A DNA stretch of 21,546 nt, from the NCBI RefSeq assembly GCF_000003815.2, contig NC_049982.1:34058492-34080037 (forward strand). The letters run 5' to 3'. Origin of the DNA: Branchiostoma floridae (lineage: Eukaryota; Chordata; Leptocardii; Amphioxiformes; Branchiostomatidae). The notes beneath the pieces are model-generated. The model was not told the origin of the DNA and did not search any database. It worked only from the letters and a program-made list of their open reading frames with translations. A program made the position numbers and the translations under genes. Shown here piece after piece: positions 1 through 9,483 of this stretch. Positions within the stretch are counted from its first letter, which is position 1; the number at the start of each line of letters is the position of its first letter.

Positions 1-185
1 GAAACACACCTGAATGACACAATATCCTGGAATTTCCTTCGAAAATTCCAGCTCCCCCTCCCGGTGGGCATGGGAACATTGATAACACCCCCAGGATATG
101 TCAAAAGTCCTTATAAACTTAAAGGAGGTTCGCCAGGAATCTCAGAATTAATTCTGGCAGAGATTAGGAACCTCTTTGAGCTATC

Positions 186-1080
186 ATGCCACAGAGAAAG
201 AAGTTCGGCCTCACGCGGCAAAATTCTGTTCAAGAGGGGACATACTCCTTGGAACCAAGGAGGACATCTACCTACCTACCAGAGGCTGACTGAAGAACAG
301 TATTATCTCATGGTCAACATGGATAGAGAGGGAGAACCAATTCTCGACCTTGCCAGGATAGTAGCGAAGAAAAGCAGACCTCCAATTCTACGGCCAGGAT
401 GGAAGCACTCAGTGATGTTGACACACAGGACAAGGAAGATGCGAGTGATGACAAAGACAGCTTAGCAGGCTACAGAATCTGGCCGGCAGGATCTGCAATC
501 AGGGCATGTGCCTCCTCCCAGAGTGAGCATGACACAATATCTCCTAATCCCAAGTGTAACGAACTTGTTTAGCTATCTAGAAAGAGGAAGAAGAAAGGAG
601 GGGTAGCAACAGAAGAGACTTTCGTCTGCACTGCATGTTAATATAAGTACAAGTGACCTTCCTATGATGAAACGAAAGGCCAGCGGGCATCAGGACAGAA
701 GATAGTCGTCTCAAACAAGGCATTGTAGGTCGCTTTGTTCAACAATCTCATTGGACCAAACAAAATTCAGGGAAATAGTCGAGACATTGGACTGAGCGGT
801 ACCGAGCCTGTCTGGGATGCAGAAATTAGTCAACAAATACATGAAATCATTTTGGAGGAAAACTAGAAGGACATGAGGCGATGGGGAAACATCGTAAAAG
901 CCACGAATGCAGCTACCGGGAAAGGAGTAGATTCTCCTATTAAGAGGGACTGATGCAATGTACCAGGGTCCACTGGGTTCTGGGCGAGGACACAAACCTG
1001 AGCAGCCCTCCTTCCACAACTTCGGGAGATTTGCCGAGAATGACACAAATGTGAAAGAGATCTTTCCAGCACACATACGA
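186..1080 (+). pseudogene. Degenerate DNA-transposon-like gene, N-terminal part
   Basis: The likely start is the ATG at 186, which opens with MPQRKKFG. After a frameshift near 200-235 the reading continues as RGHTPWNQG and then TYQRLTEEQYYLM. In a shifted frame (about 400-570) comes an acidic stretch followed by GYRIWPAGSAIRACASSQSEH-like sequence, then fragments such as KGQRASGQKIVVSNKAL, LSGMQKLVNKYMKSFW and GPLGSGRGHKPEQP. I recognise this order (basic start, GHxPWNKG-like motif, YRxW block, serial helices, DARYNxP-like block) from large repeated ORFs in amphioxus and other marine invertebrates that resemble Mutator-like transposases. The family name comes from memory and was not checked. 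Several in-frame stops and frameshifts make it non-functional. The reading stops near the GA microsatellite, and the matching C-terminal part resumes after 2360. Confidence 0.5.
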
Positions 1081-1088
1081 AACAAACT

Positions 1089-1090
<2 letters not shown>

Positions 1091-1164
<74 letters not shown>
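1091..1164. repeat. (GA)37 microsatellite
   Basis: This is an uninterrupted run of 37 GA units, read directly from the sequence. It lies between the N-terminal transposon remnant and about 75 bases of unassigned sequence before the LINE tail. The perfect run suggests recent expansion. It also creates a false Ser-Leu repeat ORF on the minus strand. Confidence 0.97.
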
Positions 1165-1167
<3 letters not shown>

Positions 1168-1240
1168 GGTTTGTTAGATTAAAAAGCTGTTGCATCCCAA
1201 GGGCTGAATTGCAATTTTTGTACATTGATCTCTTCATTAT

Positions 1241-1270
1241 GTACATGTACATACATACATACATACATAC
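1241..1270. repeat. (ATAC)5 tail of the minus-strand LINE with adjoining palindrome
   Basis: Five ATAC units occupy 1251-1270, preceded by the palindrome GTACATGTAC at 1241-1250. On the LINE strand this reads as GTAT repeats directly after the ORF end. CR1/L2-group LINEs commonly end in short tandem repeats instead of poly-A, so I take this as the 3' terminus of the element. Confidence 0.65.
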
Positions 1271-2005
1271 AACGTATTTAATTTGTTAAAACTAACATAT
1301 CCGATTCTTAAAACGCTACACGTTTTCATTGAGGAGTCTAACGCAAAAGGGGAGAGTGCTGTTGTGGACATCCCCCCGCCGCAATGGAGCCATGAACTGT
1401 ATCTGCTAGAGTTCGCAAGAAATTGTGCATATCTAAGACATAGGATGTCCCTTCTAGAGTCCAGACGACTGAGGCCTGTTATGCGCAGAGCAGACTCATC
1501 GGTGACGTACTCTGGTCCCAGTATGATCCTCAGGGCTCTCATCCGGACTCGCCCAATCATCGCTGATTGATCTCTGGACAGTCCCGGGTGCCAGACGACG
1601 CATGCGTACTCCAGAAGTGGCCGTACGAAACCAATGTAAATTGGTATAAGATCACACATGTCCATTCCGTGCTTCTTCAGGTTTCTTATCATGTATAGTC
1701 GTTTGCTCCCTTTGCTGACAATTGTTGTCACATGTTGAGTCCATTTGAGGTTGTACTGGAGGATAACTCCCAGGATACGTACTGCCTGCACAACCTCTAG
1801 TTGGGTTGGTCTAATAGTGATTACATGCGGTGGTGGAGGATTTCTCATGAAGCAAAACACCATCACCATGCACTTAGATGGGTTCAAGGAAATGAAGTTG
1901 GTCTCACTCCAACAAGTAAAGCCATTGATGTCGTCCAGAATCCTTGGTGTTGCAGACACACGTCGACGTCGTGATTAGGAAATAGACATGTCATCAACAT
2001 ACTTA

Positions 2006-2105
2006 NNNNNNNNNNNNNNNNNNNNNNNNNNNNNNNNNNNNNNNNNNNNNNNNNNNNNNNNNNNNNNNNNNNNNNNNNNNNNNNNNNNNNNNNNNNNNNN
2101 NNNNN
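2006..2105. other. Assembly gap (100 N)
   Basis: Exactly 100 Ns, which looks like a placeholder length. It removes the stretch between the RT palm block ending HQTAI and the YVDD box of the minus-strand CR1 fragment. In intact CR1 elements that interval is about 75-80 residues, so the true gap is probably longer than shown unless the copy is deleted there. Confidence 0.98.
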
Positions 2106-2359
2106 AATGGCAGTCTGGTGGTGGACATAGTCAAACGCTCTAGAAAAGTCGGTGGGAACAAGTGTTGTCACGTAGCCTGGTCTGTCTGATGCCTCAAGGA
2201 TGTTGTGTACGAGACGAGTCTGGTAATGTACTGTTGAGCAACAATGGAGAGAACCGAACTGTCGAGGGTCCAGGTTAGGAAGGATATCCTGCATGCACCA
2301 GTCACGGACGATTCCTTAACAGTGGCCGCACTATGGCATGGGGCATCAGTTCCTTTCTT

Positions 2360-2895
2360 GAGGGCACAAAGAAAAATCCTGTTTGCCTGATTATAACGAC
2401 AGAGAAGACATGAAGAAGGTCATGAAGAGGCCAGGAGAAGAAGCGTCAACAAGATACGGATTGAACACAAACATGAGTCTGCAAATCGACAGTTTAGTAA
2501 ATCTGTGCCAAAGAATCGTACCTTGTCGACAGCTCTGGCTGGTCACTACGCGTAAGCTGTGCACAGTGCCAACAACGAAACGTCTTCGTCTATCCTTCTG
2601 AAGTATCAGGATATCCCTGTCCCCAAGATCGCCAGCGGCTGACGCCCTAAAAGCAATAGAGAGAGAGCAACGCTACAAGAGAGCCTTCCACAAAGAAACT
2701 GCAACTAAAAAGGAGCAACGCTGATGAAAGAATTCCAAACTTACAAGAAGACCAAAGAGTTCCAGTCAAGAGACCAAGAAGGCAAGCAGCACAGAAACAG
2801 CAGAGAGGTAAATCAGATTATGCGTACAACAGGGTTGACGGTGAGCCCCCCGCCCCCCCCCGTGTAGACTATTTGACATTCAGTAGTTTCTAGCG
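2360..2895 (+). pseudogene. Degenerate DNA-transposon-like gene, C-terminal part
   Basis: Frame changes allow a continuous family-like reading. PDYNDREDMKKVMKR (2386 on) is followed, in another frame from 2451, by ESANRQFSKSVPKNRTLS and then AVHSANNETSSS after a TAA at 2553. Another frame from 2638 gives ADALKAIEREQRYKRAFHKE, and a fourth from 2717 gives a basic Gln/Arg-rich tail ending SDYAYN near the poly-C run. The pattern (NDR…, N-E-A-NR…, SxPKNxTxS, AVHxxNN, then a repeated basic tail) matches the C-terminal region of the transposon-like family seen at 186-1080. The middle of the gene, about 250 residues in relatives I remember, is absent. I see at least three frameshifts and two stops. 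Confidence 0.5.
2846..2861. repeat. Poly-C tract interrupted by one G
   Basis: Sixteen bases, all C except one G, at the 3' end of the transposon-like remnant. Comparable C runs occur at 3760-3773 (14 C) and 14740-14756 (17 C). Such tracts are prone to length errors in sequencing and assembly. Confidence 0.9.
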
Positions 2896-3220
2896 AGGAC
2901 CAATCGAATAGCTGTTGGCAGGTCACTGACATTGGGCGATAACTGTGAGCTTTTCGCACCCTTGCTTATCATGCAAATGCCGTGAACTCAAATCAAGCAG
3001 GCATTATTGTTCGTCATTTTGCACCGTGCGGGAGCTTTACTTGCTCACAAACAACTCTATATATCAGTTTTAAAAGTTTACTTTGGTGATCAAAAGATGA
3101 CGGGACTGTAGCGAGTTTTCGTGCCATTAAACTTTTTGAAATGACGGCCCTACTGTTTATTTCCATCTCTTTTATTACGCGCTTTGTCACTTTAGTTCTA
3201 TTTTTTCGTCAACTTGAACC
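2896..3220. other. Intronic sequence, nothing recognised
   Basis: I see no coding signal, RNA gene or clear repeat in this AT-rich stretch. It most likely lies inside an intron of the VMAT gene whose first visible exon is at 5393. Confidence 0.5.
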
Positions 3221-3308
3221 TCAAGGCTTCGTGACGTAGTTGACTAGTGATTGGATTTGTAACTTTTGGACCAGAGTTCGAACCTGACGTGGTGCAATTT
3301 TTTTAACT
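3221..3308 (+). repeat. tRNA-derived SINE-like sequence
   Basis: The segment has an A-box-like element (TGACGTAGTTGACTAG, from 3232) and, about 43 bases on, a B-box-like element AGTTCGAACCT (3275-3285). These are the two internal RNA polymerase III promoter boxes of tRNA genes and tRNA-derived SINEs. Downstream comes GACGTGGTGCAA and a T-rich run from 3298. It cannot fold into a full tRNA cloverleaf by eye, so a SINE or tRNA pseudogene is more likely than a tRNA gene. The exact ends are uncertain. Confidence 0.45.
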
Positions 3309-5392
3309 TTTTAAACAAGTTTTCTTTGTTGAATATTTTACTTTTTATCACTATACGGTCGTACTTTTGTAACTGAAATGTTTCGCTTCTTGTCACTCCC
3401 CAAAAATGTTGTCACCCCCAAAAGTTGTGACTTTTGTTTGTCAAATATATGCGTTATGCACTCAAGTCGTGTTGTTTGTTGATTATTCAGTCCGTCCTTC
3501 TATTCTATATAACCAGCATTCAAAGGGACCAGCTCATAAAAATACATGCTGCAAACTAAAGGAACCCCCACAAAGATGCCCTTTGTAATGTATTGACGGT
3601 ATCTAACAGCTAGTAATCGACGGACAATAGGTGGGAAACATTCCTCCCTGGCCCTCGCGTGCCACCGGTCTGGCGTTAATTGGTTACTCTGCATTTGAAA
3701 GAACCGGCTTCATGGGCGTTGACCTCGCTAGAAATTTACTTCATAACATTTAGAGCTAGCCCCCCCCCCCCCCAACATGGTAAATGTGCTTGATGATAAG
3801 CCTCCATGGCAAGGGATTTTTTTTTCGCATTTCTGAATATTTGTCAGCATAACGTAAGAACCATTCATTGGAATACTGGATTCAGTGGAATACTGTGTCG
3901 GGTCCGGTGTCACAGCCGACTAGCCTTCCCCGGGAGGGGGACGAAGTTTCTAGAGGAGGTGAAAACGCTAGTGATTACTCCTCCGAGGGCAGTGACACTT
4001 GACGGTATGTCAGGTTATATCTTAAGAACCGCACAATGGATTGCGATAGTTTATGGTGGTTGGGTAGGTGGGGGCTTGGTGATGGAGATTATGAGGGTTC
4101 ATTTTAATCCCCCTGTTTGTTCATCTTGGTACTGCAGCAGCACTTTTTGTATTACATCTTTGGACCTGGCTGTTGTATGTGATTGAACTTTATGTGGTGT
4201 AAACTTGTGCCTTGTAGAATCTGTTGATGGATTGTGATGATATTTGGAACGTAGGTAGGTATTGTGACGCCGACCGTTCTAGGTATAGAGCGTTTATAAC
4301 CACCTTGTGGTTGGCAGTAGTACAATAGCAGAGGTTAAGTTTTTATTTTAAACCCCCTTGGTATAGAATGACATATTCTACATGTAGGTCATGGGTAAAG
4401 CCTAAGGGTATCAGTTGATGGTGTGTTGTGGTTGCTGTATATCACATGAGAAGTGGCACATATGGTCTAATAAAGGACTATAATCGAAAGGTCGGCGACC
4501 TCGTACCTCCATGAAATATTTAGATCTTTTGTAGATGACAGGCAAATAACATGTCACATGTATAAATCTCCATTATGTATCATTAAGTGGTTTTGTAATT
4601 TTTGCATAGATGATACAAATGAGTTTGGTATCTGCCAATGTTCTACCTATCATAAATCACATGTGTTACATTTATTTAAGTCCAGTTATGGAAAACAATG
4701 GAATCATACGATTTCGTCATAAATTATGCAAATAAATATCTCATATTATATATATTTGTTTACATCTTTGCCAAAGCTATATACCCTATCCTATTAATTG
4801 TCCTTGTAGAAGTGACACGAGGGAGGTAGCCATTGGTGTTATTCTAGAAGACAAGCTGGATAGTTGTAGAAGTGGCCATGCCTGAATTTGCCAACTTGAA
4901 AATAAGGAATACCACACTAGTGTCACTTTTACTACAGAAGTGTTCATCTTGGATACATAAATGAATACTTTGTTGGCTGTGATATCATGCTTTGATTCAT
5001 TTCATGTTACAATGTTTGTGGTGTCTATTTTGAAAAATTTAGCTATTTTTTTGGCCCCATCTCAGTATTTTGGCTGTTTGTGTCACCCAGAGGATGTCAG
5101 CCATAAAAAATACATACTGTGGCCTTAACATACGCTAATTATATACTAACTAATGAAAACATGAACATCACCATGCATAGATTTTGCAAATGAATAAGAA
5201 ATTTAATTGCTTTTTCTTTCGAAATCTCTAAATAGTTCATGGAAGGATGGGGTCTCCAAACTCTTGTTTCATCTGAATTTGGTACAAAATCCTCTTTACA
5301 CAGTTTTTCAATTCACAATCCAAGCCAATGAACGTCATATATAATTTGACTGTATGCATCACTGATTTGTCATTGGTTTATTTGTATTGTAG
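3309..5392. other. Probable VMAT intron, no gene recognised
   Basis: This is AT-rich sequence with a C14 run (3760-3773) and short AT repeats (for example 4740-4760). I searched for the VMAT exon that should precede 5393 (TM5-TM6) and did not find it, so it is probably upstream of the window. The last bases form an acceptor: a T-rich run ending in TAG at 5390-5392. Confidence 0.55.
3760..3773. repeat. Poly-C run (C14)
   Basis: Fourteen consecutive C bases, directly visible; the true length may vary. Confidence 0.95.
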
Positions 5393-5433
5393 CACTCCAG
5401 CTCATGGTGTTGAGACCGAACGTCAAGACAAAG
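5393..5433 (+). CDS. VMAT: VMAT exon: end of TM6 and start of the TM6-TM7 loop
   Basis: This internal exon of a vesicular monoamine transporter (SLC18) encodes (A)LQLMVLRPNVKTK. Its first codon is split: a G from the previous exon plus CA here. It aligns with the vertebrate VMAT end of TM6 and following loop (ALQL-x-VLQPS-x-V). VMATs load serotonin, dopamine, noradrenaline, adrenaline or histamine into secretory vesicles in exchange for two protons. The acceptor is TTGTAG and the donor AAG|GTTTGT. The exon ends in phase 0 and joins GTT GAC ATG of the next exon at 6603. On its own it is too short to identify. The call rests on the in-frame match together with the four later exons. Confidence 0.8.
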
Positions 5434-6602
5434 GTTTGTCATTCCCCGTACGTAGTAAAGCTGCCTGATTTATATCAATATAAATTTATATAAACGTTAG
5501 ACGGTTAACTTTGCCCTGAAATATGGTGCCAGACAGCCTGTGTCGCCTCTGTTCACAGAATGGACCGTCTACTTCAGTTTCCACCACCGTCTCTGTTCAG
5601 ATTGGGACGGTGATCTAGATGGTACAGATGCCCAATCCACTCTTCCTTCAAAGAAATCCGGTTCCAAATCTAGGGTTTTGACTCTTTTGATAGAGAAAAG
5701 ACGGCTGTGTAAAGGTCTCGTGCCTGTATTACTTGTGTAGGTACTCTCAAAGAGTCCCTTCCAAAATATAATTAGGCCCCGAAATTGACATTTGAGTGAG
5801 TTTCGGACGTGTATTACGTTTGTTTGTCCTGAGTAATGTGGTCAGTGGCTAAAATCAGCTCTTGTGGGGAGTGTAAATTAAAAGTGCAGTTATAGATGCC
5901 ATAAAAATCTATTTATCGGTCGGATTTTGGAGGACATTTTCTATTGATAACTGAACAAGTTTCTATTGAAAGTAAAATATCTACAGAACAAATGTTTTTA
6001 TTGCATTTGCGCCCACAAAGCTCTCGTATCTATGAATTATAGCAAATAGCAGGGAATAAGTGGTGTATGACAACTACATTTCGTAGGTTTACCGTCCAAC
6101 TCCGAACAAAGACTATCACCCCGAAAGCTGCATGCAGTAGAAGGATCCATTTTGTAAAGTCAGTCCAATTACTGGTTAGGTAAAGTTGAGCTTTAATGCT
6201 ATAAATATAAAGTACAACAGGGTGAATTCCGTATCACCCGAGGTACCAGCCCGACCGCGGCGCAGGTCGGATCCTCGGCAGTCGGAAAACTGCCAGTTAA
6301 TTGCCAACCTACTCATAAAACGGATTAAACTCGGCACATCGTTTCAACCTGCGCCTAAAACGTTATGATTTGAGATCATCAATTCGAGAAAAATTTGAAC
6401 AAATGAACTCCGTTCGCTTGCAGTAGATTGTGTGGTGTGTATTCTATTCAATCAATGGAAGTCTATGTGAAACAACTAAGAAGAATATCACCCGGCCCGG
6501 AGCACCGATATCAAACGTTATTGCGGCACAGGTATGATATAACATCATTTACGGATACAGATGAGCCTTCATGCTAAAGCTCAGTCTGATATTTCTCCCC
6601 AG
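5434..6602 (+). other. VMAT: VMAT intron (1169 bases)
   Basis: The intron starts GTTTGT and ends TTTCTCCCCAG. It is AT-rich except for a GC-rich block with three short hairpins at 6220-6294. The motif ATCACCC(G) appears near 6113, 6233 and 6487, which may mark an old repeat. No other gene is seen. Confidence 0.75.
6220..6294. repeat. Three consecutive 6-bp-stem hairpins
   Basis: GGGTGA (6220-6225) pairs with TCACCC (6234-6239). CCGACC (6251-6256) pairs with GGTCGG (6265-6270). GGCAGT (6277-6282) pairs with ACTGCC (6289-6294). Loops are 8, 8 and 6 bases. The block is much richer in GC than its surroundings. It may be part of a small non-autonomous transposon or a structured non-coding element; I cannot assign it to a family. 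Confidence 0.55.
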
Positions 6603-6666
6603 GTTGACATGATTGGGGATCCTCTCCACAAGCTGCTGCGTGACCCGTACATCCTCGTTGCTGCAG
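6603..6666 (+). CDS. VMAT: VMAT exon: TM6-TM7 loop and start of TM7
   Basis: The exon encodes VDMIGDPLHKLLRDPYILVAA plus the first base of a Gly codon (phase 1). The second half, LL(R/K)DPYIL(V/I)AAG, is a signature of vertebrate VMAT1/VMAT2 at the entry to TM7. The acceptor is CTCCCCAG and the donor GCAG|GTAGTT. The loop has the same length as in vertebrate VMATs, while its sequence differs (MIGDPLHK). It is followed by an 8.9-kb intron containing the full-length LINE. VAChT, the closest paralogue, differs clearly in this stretch, so VMAT is the better call. Confidence 0.92.
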
Positions 6667-7649
6667 GTAGTTTCAAGTCTATCATTTATTCTTAGCAAAT
6701 GTGATAATTCTTATCATCATTTAGCCACACGGCAGGATTTCCCCAGTTGACTCAGGTCATTCATTGATACACCACCCGCATCCGGGGCAAAGGTCTCGTT
6801 CTCAGGGTATTGTAAGTAGAGGATCCTATAATGTTAGGAAAGAGAGCCACCAAAATGGCTGCTTTAATCTATGTTGCACTATATAATATATGTATGTCCC
6901 ATGGCACCCAACATCAACATTGCTGCCTGTGATGCCCTCTGTATTGCCTCCATGCAATTTTAATATAACAAATAAAACAGAATAATCGAAAAAGGACGTT
7001 ACGTCTGGTGCAGGAAGTGGTGGTGAGATTTTATTGCCCACTCACGCATGTGAGAATGTTCGGAAGGCAGGGAGATCAACAATCAAAAGAAAAAGCCTTC
7101 AAGAACTAGAACTAGCTTATGAGCAAATTCAGCATATTCTAATTTACCTGGTCCTGTAAAATTTTGGAAATATGCATGGTGTGGAATTGGATACTTCTAA
7201 TGGTTTCTAAATAATGATAACAGCATTCTACCATTATTTACCATTTTCTACCATATTTTGTAAATGGTTCAGTAGGCTGGGAAGATAGCAATTCACACAT
7301 CCTTGCAAAGTATGGAGCAATGCAACAATGGCCCACCACTAAGGATCCACCAGTGCCCAGCAGTGAAATCTAAAAATATACAGATGCAACAATAGGGCTT
7401 ACTTTTATGGGGGTAATTAGCTACTTTTACCATTTGGCAAAGTTTACAAATATTTGTAAATATTTGTAAATGTGAAATAATCACACAGAGGTTTCACAAT
7501 TATTCTAAATAAAGATATTTTTGTACAGTTACTTTAAAAATGTTTCTAAAATATTCAAAGGAATTCAAATAGATGAGTATTTTCCCAGTCAATTTTTTTA
7601 AAAGAATGTAATTATTGTGGCTCAGATATTCTTTTATTATTTGATTCAA
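6667..7649 (+). other. VMAT: Left part of the large VMAT intron
   Basis: AT-rich intron with simple motifs such as repeated AAATATTTGT near 7445-7470 and repeated TACCATT near 7228-7255. I see no coding or RNA gene. GC content rises abruptly near 7655, where the LINE 5' UTR appears to begin. Confidence 0.6.
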
Positions 7650-7869
7650 TACGTGATCACCGGATTGGACGGACGCGCGAGTTACGCTCTCTACAAATGT
7701 TGTAATTTGCCGCTTTTTGAGGTCGAATTGAGTCCGGAATTCGGGTATATTTAGTTTCTAAAGTTGTTTTTGTCTAGTTGTAAACTTTATAGATCTTAAA
7801 CGAACGTTTTAGTTTAGTTTTGTGAAGTTTTGTCTCGGAGTGGATTTCGTCGGACACCAAGCGTCCAAA
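7650..7869 (+). promoter_or_regulatory. LINE 5' UTR and probable internal promoter
   Basis: Full-length LINEs carry an internal promoter in the 5' UTR. Here a stretch starting near GTGATCACCGG (7653 on) leads to the ORF1 ATG at 7870. The start region CCAAAATGGCGAC resembles the YY1-binding core (AANATGGCG) and is also a good translation start context (A at -3, G at +4). No TATA box is evident. The boundaries and the promoter role are inferred. Confidence 0.4.
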
Positions 7870-8508
7870 ATGGCGACTGCGGCGTCCCCCACCCCAAGCC
7901 GGATCTACGAACTGCTACAACTGCCAGAGTCGACAACATTCTCCGATGTACATGAATCTTACGCCACATACATCCAGGACTACACCAGGGAGCGAGAAGC
8001 TACGAAGAAGTTAAAACCTGCTGAGAGAAAAGCCTACGTGTACAGGAAAAGCGGTGCTGAGCTCAGGGAGGTAAGCGCGGCGTTCCTCTCACTTTTCGAG
8101 ACGCACCAGGGCACAACTTCTGACTGTCTTCGCGGCCCCGAACGCTACTCTGTAACTCACAACATTTCATGCATCACCGTTAATATACCTGGTGAGTCAG
8201 TCTCGTCTTGGAAGTCAGTTTGTGGAGCGTATTATGGCGTAGACGGGATAGACAGGGGCCCGAATGGTGTGCAGTACAGCACCACTTTCACTGACGCTGA
8301 CACACGGATCGGAACAGAACTCGGCTCTCTGCACATTACGGTGTATAAGAACAAGCTTCTAGTGCAAGGAACAAGCTACCTGCTGTGGTTCCTATCGCAT
8401 TATAACATTCTACAAGGTATGGTGCTGTCGGACATGACCGAGAAGAGTGCTGATGTTACCCCAGTTTGCACCACCAGTGAGCTCCAACCCCCCATCGAAG
8501 AAACAATT

Positions 8509-8664
8509 TGCGCCGTGTGTAACAAACGTGAAGTAGAAGGGGACGAGTTTGTGGGCTGTAGCACTTGTTCTAGTTGGACCCATTTTGACTGTACTGGACT
8601 CGACGACGCTACTAAATCAACTTTGAGAAACACTGACGAGAAATACTATTGTATTAACTGCCAT
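8509..8664 (+). other. PHD zinc finger within LINE ORF1
   Basis: The spacing is C-x2-C-x12-C-x2-C-x4-H-x2-C-x19-C-x2-C, with a conserved Trp two residues before the His (SSWTH). This fits the C4HC3 PHD class, which in cellular proteins often reads histone H3 tails. In a LINE it could help choose chromatin for insertion, but that is only inference. Confidence 0.85.
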
Positions 8665-9483
8665 GTCCCACGGGTCGCTACATGCACAACAATGTTGTCT
8701 GATCCACCAATTAACACTGACTCAACCACAGCAGGGAAAACAATGACAGTCCGCAAGGCCAATCTTGACCACAGTTCAAATGCAGATGTGAACACCGTCA
8801 GAACAAAGGCCGTACAAAGTAGCACCTCTGAAACAAAGGAAGACCAGTATTCGGCAGCTCTCCACGAGAAAATTGAAACGCTACAAAGGGCCGTCATGGA
8901 GCTAGAGGCAAGCCTGGCCAGTTCGAAGTTGCAATCCAATGTGTTTGAGACAAGTGTATCCGGACACCTGGACGTCATGAGAAAGGAGATGGAGTCTGCT
9001 AAATGCACATGCACCAGCAAAAATGACGACACTGCATCCAGGAAGCTTCGAGAAGAAAACGGAAAACTGCGGAGCAGGGTCCAGCACCTGGAACAAGAGT
9101 TTTCCTCGCTCAAAACTACGTCATTGGCTTTGAAATCAGAACTAGATGACATGAAACTCTCACAGAGTTAAAGGTTAAAGTGGGTAATGTCAAAGATCTC
9201 ATCAAGTCTTCGGAACACGTCAGTCACTCCAAGCCAGCTCCAAGAAAGGAAGAAGTTATAAGTGAAAACAACCCCGAAGAACCTGACTTAGAGTACACTT
9301 TGACAACCTCAAACCGCTTTGCTGTGTTAAACCAAGTAGAGTCTGAGAGAACCTCCGAAAGTTCAGTCGAAGAGGCAGTTGAAGTCTTGGCTGAAGTTAG
9401 ATCTCCAAAAGTGCATGCCGCCACCCGCACAGTAAATGACGAAGCGTCATCAGTTTCCAGACAGGAAGGTCAAGTGCGGAAAA

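Larger units (their letters stand above)
1240..2315 (-). mobile_element. 5'-truncated CR1-type LINE fragment, reverse transcriptase part
   Basis: On the minus strand the sequence encodes DWCMQDILPNLDPRQFG, then VTTLVPTDFSRAFDYVHHQTAI (RT palm block with its Asp). A 100-N gap follows, then KYVDDMSIS (the YxDD catalytic box, here YVDD), an in-frame TAA, LNPSKCMVMVF, VRILGVILQYNLKWTQHV, and VRPLLEYACVVWHPGLS in the C-terminal region. These are conserved blocks of CR1-clade non-LTR retrotransposons. The 5' end (endonuclease and first RT blocks) is missing, as expected from incomplete reverse transcription. The 3' end runs into a short tandem tail at 1251-1270. The stop after YVDD and the truncation make it inactive. 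It belongs to a different family from the full-length LINE at 7650-14345. Confidence 0.85.

Noticed and set aside
863-1264. Minus-strand ORF with a long Ser-Leu repeat
   Set aside because: It is only the translation of the (GA)37 microsatellite plus flanks.
3221-3308. Functional tRNA gene
   Set aside because: A- and B-box-like elements are present but a complete cloverleaf with acceptor stem could not be drawn.
3806-4186. 126-codon + strand ORF ending near a good donor (GACG|GTATGT) at about 4002, with LDG like the end of VMAT TM6
   Set aside because: The residues before LDG do not match VMAT TM5-TM6, no fitting acceptor was found, and the rest has no recognisable pattern.
6186-6368. 60-codon + strand ORF rich in Pro and Arg
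   Set aside because: It coincides with the GC-rich hairpin block in a VMAT intron and shows no family motif.
8646-9152. 168-codon minus-strand ORF
   Set aside because: It is antisense to LINE ORF1, where PHD and coiled-coil coding is clear on the + strand.
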